From: Balneolaceae bacterium
Lineage (GTDB): Bacteria > Bacteroidota > Rhodothermia > Balneolales > Balneolaceae
Reading direction: 5' to 3'
Length of the DNA stretch: 59,864 nucleotides
Assembly: GCA_007693295.1 (NCBI GenBank)
Contig: REDT01000194.1
Coordinates: 1-59,864 of the forward strand
Made by a program: the position numbers and the translations under genes. Under the pieces are notes generated by a model. It saw only the letters and a list, made by a program, of their open reading frames with translations, ran no database searches and was not told the origin of the DNA. Below are positions 15,507 through 24,643 of the stretch, one piece after another (the first letter of the stretch is position 1; every line of letters starts with the position of its first letter).

Positions 15507-16115
15507 ATGAACTTAGCTGTAATTTTAATCTCACTCACATTTGCCATGACCGATACCAATCATAACAATGCTTCAAATACAGATACCGCAGTTTTCGGCG
15601 CCGGTTGTTTTTGGTGTGTTGAAGCTATTTATCAACGGGTGAATGGTGTAATCGCTGTGGAGTCGGGTTATGCCGGCGGCCATGTGGAGAACCCTACCTA
15701 CAACCAGGTTATTTCAGGAAGAACAGGTCATGCAGAAGTGGCCAAAGTTACGTTTGATCCCGAAATAATCTCCTTTGAAGAGCTTCTTGAAGTGTTCTGG
15801 CACACCCACGATCCGACAACACTGAACCGGCAGGGTGCTGATGTTGGAACGCAGTACAGATCAGCCATCTTTTTTAACTCACTTGAGCAGAAACAGATTG
15901 CAGAAAAATCGATGAAAAAGACGGATAGATCAGGACTTTGGGATAACTCCATTGTGACTGAAATTTCTCCTCTCGTTAACTACAGTACAGCAGAGGACTA
16001 TCACCAAAACTACTTTAATAACAACCCAAACGCCGGGTATTGTTCAGTGGTAATAGCGCCAAAACTTGCAAAGTTTAAAAAAGATTTTCCACATTTACTG
16101 CAAGACTCGTTATAA
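15507..16115 (+). CDS. msrA: Peptide methionine sulfoxide reductase MsrA
   Basis: A 202-residue enzyme that reduces methionine-S-sulfoxide. The catalytic motif 'GAGCFWCVEAIYQ' (about 31-43) is intact, as are 'VESGYAGGHVENPTY' and 'HDPTTLNRQGADVGTQYRS'. The first 13 residues are hydrophobic ('MNLAVILISLTFAM') and may be a weak signal or membrane anchor; an inner ATG at 15546 would give a cytoplasmic form. A DUF2911 protein follows 35 bases downstream on the same strand and may be co-transcribed. Confidence 0.93.
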   Translation: MNLAVILISLTFAMTDTNHNNASNTDTAVFGAGCFWCVEAIYQRVNGVIAVESGYAGGHVENPTYNQVISGRTGHAEVAKVTFDPEIISFEELLEVFWHTHDPTTLNRQGADVGTQYRSAIFFNSLEQKQIAEKSMKKTDRSGLWDNSIVTEISPLVNYSTAEDYHQNYFNNNPNAGYCSVVIAPKLAKFKKDFPHLLQDSL

Positions 16116-16150
16116 TGAGATAACCAATCACAAAAAACTTAAGACAAGAT

Positions 16151-16705
16151 ATGAAAGCACTGATTATAGGAGTCTCTGTTCTGCTTACCGGTTTGCTGTT
16201 CACCAACACTGCAATCGCCCAGGAGCGAACTACCGACCGGGTCTGGGTTAGCCCAAATGCAGCCGTTACACAAACCATAGGCCTCACCGAAATTCACGTT
16301 ACGTACGGACGTCCGGGTGTTCGCGAGCGGGCAATCTTTGGCGGACTTGTACCATTCGAACAGGTTTGGAGAACCGGTGCAAACGAAGCTACAGCTATTG
16401 TATTCGGAGATGATGTACGCGTTGAGGGAGAGCATGTGCCTGCAGGAACCTACTCACTTTATACCATTCCGGGCGAAGATGAGTGGACAGTAATCATTAA
16501 TGAAAAACTCTCTTGGGGAACTCAGTACGATGAAGCTGAAGATCTGTTGAGAGTTTCTGTACAACCTGAGGAGTCGTTCTTTATGGAGCAAATGATGATC
16601 TATTTTGAGAATGTGACTGCCGAGCAGGGAGATCTCTACATCCATTGGGACAACATTCGGGTTCCTGTACGAATTGAGCCTGTGGCTGAACTGCCTGAGC
16701 AGTAG
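16151..16705 (+). CDS. DUF2911 secreted protein
   Basis: A 184-residue protein with a clear signal peptide ending 'NTAIAQ' (about residue 24). The family pattern follows: 'VTYGRPGVRERAIFGGLVPF', 'VWRTGANEAT', 'PAGTYSLYTIPG' and 'WTVIINEKLSWGTQYDE'. DUF2911 is a widespread periplasmic family in Bacteroidota without a known reaction. It ends at a REP-type hairpin (16714-16754), which may also stabilise or end the transcript. Confidence 0.88.
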   Translation: MKALIIGVSVLLTGLLFTNTAIAQERTTDRVWVSPNAAVTQTIGLTEIHVTYGRPGVRERAIFGGLVPFEQVWRTGANEATAIVFGDDVRVEGEHVPAGTYSLYTIPGEDEWTVIINEKLSWGTQYDEAEDLLRVSVQPEESFFMEQMMIYFENVTAEQGDLYIHWDNIRVPVRIEPVAELPEQ

Positions 16706-16713
16706 GAAAAACT

Positions 16714-16754
16714 GGACAAACTAGCGCGAGCGTCCCGCTCGCGCTAGTTTGTCC
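16714..16754. repeat. REP hairpin, 5' flank of the transposase
   Basis: A perfect 19-base inverted repeat, GGACAAACTAGCGCGAGCG-TCC-CGCTCGCGCTAGTTTGTCC. The core GCGAGCGTCCCGCTCG recurs at 17431-17467 behind the RAYT gene. It starts 9 bases after the DUF2911 stop. Confidence 0.88.
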
Positions 16755-16833
16755 GCTTTCATTAGAAATTCAAGCCAAACTGTAAGGAGTTTCTGTTTTT
16801 TCATTCATACATATATGAACGAGTGGAGAGTGT

Positions 16834-17382
16834 ATGAGTGAAAAGTACAGAGTCAGAAATGAGTCATTGCCTCATTTCGTTACATTTACTGTGGTTAGAT
16901 GGATAGATCTGTTTACCCGCAATGAGTACAAAGAGATTGTTATAGAGAGCCTCAAATTCTGTCAAAAAGAGAAAGGTCTTCTTATATTTTCGTACTGCAT
17001 CATGACAAATCACCTGCACCTGATAGTGGGTACAGAGGGGAGTAATAGATTGGGCAATATTATCCGGGGCTTTAGAGGGTTCACATCTAAAAAATTGATC
17101 AAAGCGATTAAGGAAAATCCAAAAGAGAGCAGAAAAGAGTGGCTGTTGCAACTATTTTTTTTGGAAGGTCAGAAAAGATCATCTAATAAATACTTTCAAG
17201 TCTGGAAGAGAAATTACCACCCAAAAGGGCTTTACGATCAAAACATTTTTGATCAGAAACGTAACTACATCCATGCAAATCCGGTAAAGGCAGGCTTTGT
17301 ATTTAAGCCGGAAGATTTTGTGTTCAGCAGTGCGTCGAACTATGCGGGAAGGGGTGGGTTGATTGATGTGATTGTTGAGTAG
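16834..17382 (+). mobile_element. REP-associated tyrosine transposase (RAYT, IS200/IS605-like Y1)
   Basis: A 182-residue transposase of the RAYT branch. The HUH metal motif is 'MTNHLHLIVG' (about 58-67) and the catalytic Tyr lies in 'KRNYIHANPVKAGFV' (about 146-160). RAYTs cut single-stranded REP hairpins and are thought to have spread them. REP hairpins of the matching sequence lie on both sides (16714-16754, 17388-17428 and 17431-17467), which strongly supports the assignment. The gene is intact. No second transposition protein is present. Confidence 0.9.
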
Positions 17383-17387
17383 AAAAG

Positions 17388-17428
17388 AAAAGAACTGTCA
17401 CGAGCGGGATGCTCGCGCCAGTTCTTTT
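17388..17428. repeat. REP hairpin 1 downstream of the transposase
   Basis: AAAAGAACTG/CAGTTCTTTT arms (10 bases) enclose an inner CGAGC/GCTCG hairpin with small mismatches. It starts a few bases after the RAYT stop codon and could also end its transcript through the trailing T-run. Confidence 0.75.
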
Positions 17429-17430
17429 AC

Positions 17431-17467
17431 GCAAACTAGCGCGAGCGTCCCGCTCGTGATAGTTTGC
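17431..17467. repeat. REP hairpin 2 downstream of the transposase
   Basis: GCAAACTAGCGCGAGCG-TCC-CGCTCGTGATAGTTTGC is the same unit as the upstream hairpin, with two mismatches in the stem. A further half-unit, CCCGCTCGTGTAGTTTG, follows at about 17469-17485. Confidence 0.85.
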
Positions 17468-17486
17468 CCCCGCTCGTGTAGTTTGT

Positions 17487-19958
17487 TTAAAATCTCACAT
17501 TCAAATTCATCAGCACACTTCTCTCGGCCTGAGGGAAGTAGTAGTTAAAATGCTGCTGCTCGCCGCCGGCAATCCAGCCGAAGGTATAACCATTGCTAAC
17601 ATATTTCTCGTTCAGTACATTATTTAGCTGCAGTGAAGCTGTGATATTACGTACAAACGGTACATTTGCAAATCCGTAGCTAAACTTCAGATCATTCACC
17701 CAGTAGGGATCAATTGAACGGGATTGAGATTGGGTGTTATCCAGAAATTGCCGTGAAACATATCGCGAGGTCCATTCGGTTTTGAGGTTTCCCAGCTGAT
17801 AACCAAGTATTGAGTTGGCAATGGTGCCGGGAGATAGCGCAATATCTACATTCTCAAAGACCTGCCGCTGCTGGCCGCCCTGGTCAAAATCATCCAGAAA
17901 ATACTCATACTCATCTATTTTATTCCGGCTGAAGGTCACGTTCCCGTTCCACGTAAATTGATCGGATATCTGTGCTCCAAGCTGGAATTCAACTCCTGCC
18001 CGGTGGCTGTCAGCTACATTTTCGCGAACGGTGTTACCCACGTCATTCACTTCGCCGGTTAGAATAAGCTGATCTCTGTAGAGCATATAGTAGAGATTGA
18101 CGCCGACTTCAAACCGGCTAAAACTCCCGCTGTATCCTAACTCGTAATCATAAAGACGTTCCGGATCGGGCCGGCTGTCGGGACTTGAATCCACATAGTC
18201 GCGTCGAGTGGGTTCTTTTCCGCCCACACTAAAAGAAGCGAAAGCGCGGTGGCCATCAGCAAACCGATAGACCAATCCTGCCTTGGGATTCAGGAAGTTG
18301 ATTCGTTCCTGTTGGGTTACATCGCTTACTTCACCTGTCTCTCCGTCAACCCGCAGACCCAAAAACCGATAGGTAACGGCTCTGTATTGAATATCAGCAT
18401 AGATATTGAGTTGTGGTGTGAGGTAGTAGTTCAGTTTTCCGTAAACATTGAAGTCGGTTTTAAATCCGTTATTATCGTAATAGCGATCGCCCAGGTCACT
18501 GTCGCCGGCAAAACGCGCCCAAATCACCTCACCGAAGTGGTCACCATCGTACTCATTGTACCCGCCGCCCAGGGTCAGGTCCCATCTATCCTGTTGTTCA
18601 TATTGAGTAGAGATGATCGCTCCATAAAAATGGTTATCAAGCCATCGTCTGCGAACCAGGTCGCTTCTATCAATAACCTCATTACCGATTTCAACGGGAC
18701 TGATGCTGTATGTGCTTAAGCGGTCATTATTCCTGAACTGTTCAAAATATCCCCGGCCGTAGGTATAGTGCAGTGAGGTGTTTGCGGTCCAGTTGTCCTG
18801 AATACGGTAGGAGTAGTGCAGCTGGTAATGATCCTGCTGGTAATTATCCACCTGGTTCTCGTAGGTGAATTGATTGAAGCGGCGGTTGCCCAGATTATTT
18901 TGCCAGCGTGTTGCATCATCACTTCCAAGAAAAAGCTGCGTGATGTAGTGGTCGAGCTGATCTGCATCGTTGTTGAGAATGGGTTCAGGCACACCGTTCC
19001 ATGCCTGGTAGGTCACCTCTTGTCCGGAGAAGACATCTGCTTTGAGCAAACTTCTGTCGCCATGGCGGGCTGCAGACAGGTAGAACGACCTTAAATCAGC
19101 CTCAGCCCGGTTGATATAGCCGTCAGATTCAATTTTTGAGAGGCGGCCTTCAAACTGCCAGCCGTTATCCATGAGTCCTGAACCGAGCTGAACATTGGCT
19201 TTTTGTGTACCAAACGATCCGGCCCCAAGGGTTACCTCACCATAGGCTTCCGGTCTCATCAGGGCAGTCTGTAAATTCATAGACGCCCCGAAGGCACCTG
19301 CACCCTGTGTAGAGGTACCCACCCCGCGCTGAATCTGAATATTTTGCGTTGATGATGCAAGATCAGGCATATTCACCCAAAAAACCCCGTGCGATTCTGA
19401 GTCATTTATCGGAATTCCATTAACCGTAACATTAATACGCGCCTGGTCAACTCCGCGAATTCTCATATCGGTATATCCGATTCCCGCCCCGGCATCAGAT
19501 GAGGAGACAACTGAGGGCGAAGTGCTGATCAGCATTGGGATATCCTGGCCAAAATTATTGGATTCAATTTGATCACGGCTGATATTGGTGTAGGCAATAG
19601 GAGTTGATTCATCAACCCGAAGCGCCCTTACAAACACTTCTCCACTGAGAATGGCCTGCTGTTCCAGCTCTATAGTCAGGAATTGGTCTGCATCTGAAAA
19701 GGGAATTTCTGCTGTCTTATATCCTACAAAACTGACGGTAATGTGGCTCACATCTGAAATCAGGTTCAGAGAAAAGCTGCCATCACCGGCTGCTGAAGTT
19801 CCGTTTGTGGTTCCGGTTTCAAGAATAGTGGCTCCCTGCAGGGGTTCACCGGTTGCCCGATCGGTAACACGGCCTTCAAGGGTTTGTGCGTGTATTTGAA
19901 GAGAGAATCCCAGGAATATGGGAATCAGAAAAGATAGAAATTGTACTGTTTTAGACAT
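17487..19958 (-). CDS. TonB-dependent receptor, probably for thiamine
   Basis: An 823-residue receptor with a signal peptide (to about residue 24). A carboxypeptidase-regulatory-like domain runs from about 26 to 112 ('LEGRVTDRATGEPLQGATIL'). A plug follows with 'MRIRGVDQARINVTVNGIPI', and a long barrel ends in 'SVLMNLNVRF'. This architecture is usual for Bacteroidota. A TPP riboswitch lies in its leader (20058-20145), so the ligand is most likely thiamine or a thiamine precursor, as for the OM thiamine receptors known in Bacteroides. The substrate is inferred from the riboswitch, not from the protein. It is a single gene, with no PnuT or kinase gene beside it. Confidence 0.88.
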   Translation of the reverse strand: MSKTVQFLSFLIPIFLGFSLQIHAQTLEGRVTDRATGEPLQGATILETGTTNGTSAAGDGSFSLNLISDVSHITVSFVGYKTAEIPFSDADQFLTIELEQQAILSGEVFVRALRVDESTPIAYTNISRDQIESNNFGQDIPMLISTSPSVVSSSDAGAGIGYTDMRIRGVDQARINVTVNGIPINDSESHGVFWVNMPDLASSTQNIQIQRGVGTSTQGAGAFGASMNLQTALMRPEAYGEVTLGAGSFGTQKANVQLGSGLMDNGWQFEGRLSKIESDGYINRAEADLRSFYLSAARHGDRSLLKADVFSGQEVTYQAWNGVPEPILNNDADQLDHYITQLFLGSDDATRWQNNLGNRRFNQFTYENQVDNYQQDHYQLHYSYRIQDNWTANTSLHYTYGRGYFEQFRNNDRLSTYSISPVEIGNEVIDRSDLVRRRWLDNHFYGAIISTQYEQQDRWDLTLGGGYNEYDGDHFGEVIWARFAGDSDLGDRYYDNNGFKTDFNVYGKLNYYLTPQLNIYADIQYRAVTYRFLGLRVDGETGEVSDVTQQERINFLNPKAGLVYRFADGHRAFASFSVGGKEPTRRDYVDSSPDSRPDPERLYDYELGYSGSFSRFEVGVNLYYMLYRDQLILTGEVNDVGNTVRENVADSHRAGVEFQLGAQISDQFTWNGNVTFSRNKIDEYEYFLDDFDQGGQQRQVFENVDIALSPGTIANSILGYQLGNLKTEWTSRYVSRQFLDNTQSQSRSIDPYWVNDLKFSYGFANVPFVRNITASLQLNNVLNEKYVSNGYTFGWIAGGEQQHFNYYFPQAERSVLMNLNVRF

Positions 19959-20057
19959 GATGCCTCCATCAATTTACGATTCTATTGAAGGAGGGGGACA
20001 GCGTATGCGCAATAACAATATTGGTTTTATTGTTACTACATGGCATGTACTGCAGAT

Positions 20058-20145
20058 CGGTTTCCCTACGCCGGTATGACCCGGTTCAGGTTCAATGGGT
20101 ATGATCTCAGTCCCGTCACTTTCGTACCGGGACACCCCCAACCTA
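20058..20145 (-). promoter_or_regulatory. TPP riboswitch (thi box)
   Basis: Read on the minus strand, the conserved blocks occur in order: GGGGGTGTCCC, then GACTGAGATCATACCC, then GAACCTGAACCGGGTCATACCGGCGTAGGGA. These are the P1/P2 strands and both thiamine and pyrophosphate pockets of the aptamer. It lies about 100 bases upstream of the TonB receptor start and should lower its expression when TPP is plentiful. I did not work out the expression platform. Confidence 0.93.
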
Positions 20146-20345
20146 TAATTGGTTTAGATTCCAAAGATAAGAGGGAATTAATGACGTATCAAGGAAAAGA
20201 AATTATTTGATGTAATTGTTCCGAACGTATGTTCTAACCTCATTATCTTTGTATTAACGACATTACTAACAAACAAAACAGATACATCTCACTCAATTAT
20301 TTTCTAATTTCACGTCACGCGTGCTATACCCAATTAAATTCATCC

Positions 20346-21593
20346 ATGAAAAAGCTTACGTTACTACCGCATCTCTTTTTACTTATTGGTTTACTTATTT
20401 TGGCCTCCTGTACAACGGAGAACCGGAAGCCAACGACAGAGAGCTTTTTAAAAGAGCATATAGAGTGGCTTGCCGATGATGCGCGCAAGGGCCGTCTGGC
20501 AGGTTCAGCCGGGGAGGCAGAATCGGCCAACTATATTGAGAACCTATTTTTGCAATTCGGTTTAATACCCGCCGGTGATGACGATACCTACCTGCAGTAT
20601 TACACCCTTACAGGACCCATGCCGCAGGCTATGGGGAAGGAGAACCACCTCTCGCGTAATATTGCCGGTATTGTGCCTGGTACCGTTTATCCAAATCAGT
20701 ATATCATTGTTGGAGCTCACTTCGACGGGCAGGGAATGGGGGGTATCATCTCAATGGATCATGATGCAGAACCGCAAATTCACAACTCAGCCGACGACAA
20801 CGCCTCCGGTACGGCCGGCCTTCTCTGGCTTGCCGGTCAGTTTGCAGAGAATCCCGCTGAAAAGAGTATTCTCTTTGTTGCCTTTTCAGGTGAGGAGTTG
20901 GGACTTCTCGGTTCCCGGTATTTTGCCCGCAACCTGGAGCTGGACCAAGATTCGATCGCAGCCATGATCAACCTGGACATGATCGGGCGCCTTGAGGGGA
21001 GAGAGCTTACCATTTTTGGAACGGGAACGTCATCTGCCTGGGAGGCAATACTGGATTCTGCCGCACATGATTCACTCACGATAGCAACCAATCCATCCGG
21101 TTCCGGTGCCAGTGACCACGCATCGTTTCATGAGATCGGGATTCCGGTGCTTCACTACTTTTCCGGCACCCACGAAAATTACCACAGAAACACCGATACG
21201 GCAGACCTGATTGACTATGACGGGATGAAATGGATTCTGGATCACACCGAGCAGGTGATCAGAGTATTGAGTGAAACACCTATTGAAGAGATTGAATTCA
21301 GGGAAAGTTCAGATCCGAGATCCCCTGTAATGCGGCAGGATGGCGTAACCCTGGGAGTTTTACCCGATTACACCTATTCAGGAACCGGATTTCGCATAGA
21401 ACGAATTCAAGCCGGCAGTCCTGCCGAGCGTGCTGGGATAGAGCCTGAGGATATAATTGTGGGTATCAATAACAAAATTATCGAAAACATTTACGATTAT
21501 ATGGATGCCATTGGCAGCTATGAGAGAGGTGACGAAACGGTTGTTAAAGTGAGGCGATCTGATGAACTTGTTGAATTAAATGTAATTTTTTAA
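20346..21593 (+). CDS. M28-family zinc peptidase lipoprotein with PDZ domain
   Basis: A 415-residue exported peptidase. It has a lipoprotein signal with lipobox 'LILASC' (Cys near residue 22). The M28 fold carries the zinc ligands: 'GAHFDGQG', 'SADDNASGTAGLL', 'FSGEELGLLGSRYF', 'NLDMIGRL' and 'HYFSGTHENYH'. A C-terminal PDZ domain (about 335-415) contains 'IQAGSPAERAGIEPEDIIVG'. M28 plus PDZ proteins are periplasmic aminopeptidases that trim peptides. The TPR lipoprotein gene follows 21 bases downstream and probably shares the transcript. Confidence 0.92.
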   Translation: MKKLTLLPHLFLLIGLLILASCTTENRKPTTESFLKEHIEWLADDARKGRLAGSAGEAESANYIENLFLQFGLIPAGDDDTYLQYYTLTGPMPQAMGKENHLSRNIAGIVPGTVYPNQYIIVGAHFDGQGMGGIISMDHDAEPQIHNSADDNASGTAGLLWLAGQFAENPAEKSILFVAFSGEELGLLGSRYFARNLELDQDSIAAMINLDMIGRLEGRELTIFGTGTSSAWEAILDSAAHDSLTIATNPSGSGASDHASFHEIGIPVLHYFSGTHENYHRNTDTADLIDYDGMKWILDHTEQVIRVLSETPIEEIEFRESSDPRSPVMRQDGVTLGVLPDYTYSGTGFRIERIQAGSPAERAGIEPEDIIVGINNKIIENIYDYMDAIGSYERGDETVVKVRRSDELVELNVIF

Positions 21594-21614
21594 AAAGAAC
21601 ATATCCGGGGAACC

Positions 21615-22550
21615 ATGAAAAAAAACTATCTGATTCTGTTGATCTTACCTCTGTTCGTTGCAATTTCCTGTGTGGATCATCCAGACCTGCCTGCAGTACC
21701 ACCGGGGGTTCAAACCTATTCGCTGCTGGGAGACACTTTGTATACGCCGGAAATTCACCCGGATGATTTTGACGAGTTCAATAAAAATCTGATAGAAGCT
21801 GTTACAAACTATCGTGTTGATCCTGAAGAACCTGACTATATTATCTGGCTTGGGCGTCGCACAGCCTACTTCGGGGAGTACAGAGAAGCTGTGAGAATTT
21901 TTACAGAGGGCATTTTTAAACATGCAGACGATCCCAGAATGTATCGCCATCGCGGGCATCGTTATCTTACTCTTAGGGTTTTTGACCGGGCCATCGAGGA
22001 TTTTGAGAATGCGGTAATATTTATGAGACACATCCCTGATCAGGTTGAACCTGACGGGCTTCCAAACCCTTTAAATGAACCTGTAAGCACTTTAAAGTCA
22101 AACGTTTGGTATCACCTCGGGCTGACACATTACGTGAAGGGAGATTTTGATAAAGCGATTGAAGCGTACCAGAATGCTTTCGAATTAGACCTCTCGGAAG
22201 ATATGCGGATCGCAACGCTCTATTGGTACTATTCAGCACTGAAAAGAACAGGCAGAGATGAAGAGGCCGGATTGGCTATTAAAGGGATCACGCCCGATAT
22301 AGAACTAATTGAGAATGATGTATATCTGAACCTGATTCTTGTATTCAACGGTATATTTGATGCCGATCGATTAATGGAGAGCGGGGAGGATATCATCTCA
22401 AATGTAACGCTGGCCTATGGCTTGGGTAACTGGCACTATATGAATGGTCGTGAGGAGAGAGCCTTTGAGATATGGAATCAGATTTATGATACAGGCCAAT
22501 GGCCGGCCTTTGGATACATTGCTGCAGAGGCGGAGTTGGCAAGGCGATGA
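21615..22550 (+). CDS. TPR-repeat lipoprotein
   Basis: A 311-residue protein with a lipobox 'FVAISC' (Cys near residue 19), so it is probably anchored in the outer membrane. The body shows tetratricopeptide repeats: 'WLGRRTAYFGEYREAVRIF', 'YRHRGHRYLTLRVFDRAIED' and 'YHLGLTHYVKGDFDKAIEAY', about 34 residues each, between about 70 and 215. TPR domains bind other proteins; no partner is visible other than the M28 peptidase gene just upstream. A role in peptide processing or envelope quality control is only a guess from context. Confidence 0.82.
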   Translation: MKKNYLILLILPLFVAISCVDHPDLPAVPPGVQTYSLLGDTLYTPEIHPDDFDEFNKNLIEAVTNYRVDPEEPDYIIWLGRRTAYFGEYREAVRIFTEGIFKHADDPRMYRHRGHRYLTLRVFDRAIEDFENAVIFMRHIPDQVEPDGLPNPLNEPVSTLKSNVWYHLGLTHYVKGDFDKAIEAYQNAFELDLSEDMRIATLYWYYSALKRTGRDEEAGLAIKGITPDIELIENDVYLNLILVFNGIFDADRLMESGEDIISNVTLAYGLGNWHYMNGREERAFEIWNQIYDTGQWPAFGYIAAEAELARR

Positions 22551-22685
22551 GTATTGAGTATTGAGATTTTGGGTCAGGGTCTGAAGTTAATTGGGAGTAC
22601 TCAAATAGGCCGAAAGTTCAATTAGCATCTGTAATTTTCTATTTTGAGCGAAACAGGTTCACGCAACTCGCAATATAAGCCGGGT

Positions 22686-23678
22686 ATGAAAAAATTCATC
22701 GATACGGAAGTCCGCTGGGGAATTATTGGAGTGGGTAATGTTTGCGAGGTGAAATCAGCACCGGCCATGCAGAAAATTCCTTCTTCGCAGCTGATCGCCG
22801 TAATGCGAAGAGACGCTGATAAAGCCGCCGATTACGCAAAAAGACACGGGGTTCCAAAGTGGTACAGTGACGCCGGCGAGCTGATTAACGACCCCGATAT
22901 CAACGCGATCTACATTGCCACGCCACCTGATTCCCACTTGCTCTACACAAAAATGGCCGCAGCTGCTGGTAAACCCGTATATGTTGAAAAACCGATGGCC
23001 AAAACGTATAAGGAGTGCCTCGAGATGATCAAAGTATGTGAAGATGCCGGAGTTCCTCTTTTTGCAGCATACTACAGAAGAACGCTGCCTCATTTTTTGA
23101 AAATCAAATCACTTATTAAGGAGGGAGCAATTGGCGAGGTTCGCACCTTGCATATCGAGATGCGAAAGGTACCGGAACCTGATATTGTGGCTGATTCGGA
23201 GAAAAACTGGCGCGTGTTTCCGGAGATAGCCGGGGGCGGATATTTTTATGACCTGGCTTCGCACCAGCTCGATTTCCTGGACTTTTTGTTTGGGGAAATC
23301 ACCGATGCCAGTGGATTTTCAGCCAACCAGGCCGGTCTCTATCCCGCCGAAGATTTGGTGGCGGCAAGCTTTAAATTTGAAAACGGCGTATTGGGAACAG
23401 GAAACTGGTGCTTTACCGCTGCATCGATATCCGAAACAGACCTAACGGTAATTTCAGGTTCCAAAGGGCAGATCTCCTATAAAACGTTTGGCGAGGGAAG
23501 GGTCATCCTGGAAACAGATCAAGATGGAAGGAGGGAATTTCACTTTGAACTGCCACAACACATTCAGTACTACCTGATTGAAAAGATTGTGGGAGAGCTT
23601 CTCGGGAGTGATAAAAGTCCCAGCACGGGCGTTACTGCTGCCAGAACAAATTGGGTGATGGAGCAGATTGTTTATTAA
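22686..23678 (+). CDS. Gfo/Idh/MocA-family oxidoreductase
   Basis: A 330-residue NAD(P)-dependent sugar-type dehydrogenase. The Rossmann start is 'WGIIGVGNVCEVKSAPAM' and the conserved 'VEKPMAKTYKECLEMI' block contains the catalytic-type Lys. The second domain carries 'GGGYFYDLASHQLDFLDFL', which provides the His typical of the family. The ORF track starts 14 codons earlier at a TTG (22644); I prefer ATG 22686 because it begins just before the Rossmann strand. The substrate is unknown; family members oxidise or reduce sugars, inositols or their derivatives. There is no operon partner. Confidence 0.88.
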   Translation: MKKFIDTEVRWGIIGVGNVCEVKSAPAMQKIPSSQLIAVMRRDADKAADYAKRHGVPKWYSDAGELINDPDINAIYIATPPDSHLLYTKMAAAAGKPVYVEKPMAKTYKECLEMIKVCEDAGVPLFAAYYRRTLPHFLKIKSLIKEGAIGEVRTLHIEMRKVPEPDIVADSEKNWRVFPEIAGGGYFYDLASHQLDFLDFLFGEITDASGFSANQAGLYPAEDLVAASFKFENGVLGTGNWCFTAASISETDLTVISGSKGQISYKTFGEGRVILETDQDGRREFHFELPQHIQYYLIEKIVGELLGSDKSPSTGVTAARTNWVMEQIVY

Positions 23679-23989
23679 CCTTAGCTCCCCAAAAGAATCC
23701 CTTCTGCGGGGCGATTAATACTATGCCGATTTAGATGCTTTAAAGTCCCTTCCCGAAAGTGTTTTTTCCAATTGAAACTTGAACTTCGGATTGTTAATTG
23801 TTTGTAATAATAAGAATACTAAGAGCTTAAGAACTTTATATTGAAGAAATACGTTTAATAGTCAATATGTATAAATAACTTGAGTTAGAGATTGATAATG
23901 AGTTCTTAATAAATTCATTATATCCATCCTCTCGATTGAAAAGAGACCTTTTAAAATTTTTGATAAACCTTAATTAAGAGCTACCCGTC
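23679..23989. other. Intergenic region
   Basis: No gene is seen in these 311 bases. The first part contains a weak CCCC/GGGG hairpin (about 23686-23715). The rest is AT-rich and holds no clear repeat or riboswitch; it probably contains the promoter of the outer membrane protein gene at 23990. Confidence 0.5.
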
Positions 23990-24550
23990 ATGAAAAAATA
24001 CTTTGCACCCATTATAACCGCTATACTCTCTTTATGTTTTCTTTTTTTCGTCAACCAGAGTGCTGAAGCGCAGGAATTAGATGATTCAATACTTGTAACG
24101 AATCCCGGTGATATAACATTTGGTGCCGGCCTCACCAGTGGAAGCAGTACCGGGTTATTGGGAAATGCTGAGACCGGATTAACCGCACAGATCTACTTTA
24201 CCGTAACCGAGGAGTTTAGGGGAGGCGTTGATTTTACCTACTATTTAATTGGAGAGCGCGATCTGAGTGCGAATGAACTAAATTTTAATGTTCACTATTT
24301 TGTGCGCAACAGGAACAGATTAGCGTTTTACGGTTTGGGTGGTATTAATATATCAAACACATCGGGCAGTGACCAACTATGGCGTGTTGAAAGAGATGTA
24401 GGTGACCCCAATACCCGGAAATTTGGCCTGAACATTGGTGGCGGCATCGACTTCAGAGCCGGAAATATTCTAATATACGGTGAGCCGAAATTGACACTGC
24501 TTGGATTTAATCAATTTGCTTTTACCGGCGGAGTCAGATACATACTCTGA
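23990..24550 (+). CDS. Small outer membrane beta-barrel protein
   Basis: A 186-residue protein with a signal peptide ending 'QSAEAQ' (about residue 28). Alternating hydrophobic and polar strands follow ('EFRGGVDFTYYLIGE', 'NIGGGIDFRAGNILIYG'). The C-terminus 'FAFTGGVRYIL' looks like a barrel end. It resembles small 8-strand porin-like or adhesin-type proteins of Bacteroidota, but I cannot name the function. It lies alone, and the 3' side is occupied by a dispersed repeat. Confidence 0.72.
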   Translation: MKKYFAPIITAILSLCFLFFVNQSAEAQELDDSILVTNPGDITFGAGLTSGSSTGLLGNAETGLTAQIYFTVTEEFRGGVDFTYYLIGERDLSANELNFNVHYFVRNRNRLAFYGLGGINISNTSGSDQLWRVERDVGDPNTRKFGLNIGGGIDFRAGNILIYGEPKLTLLGFNQFAFTGGVRYIL

Positions 24551-24643
24551 ACGTGAGTTCGAGAAAGGGATTGGAGGTGTTTCTGCCAAAGGCCGGATTG
24601 TATGGCAGGGCGGGGGATTTATCCCGTGAATCCTTAGTGCTTA

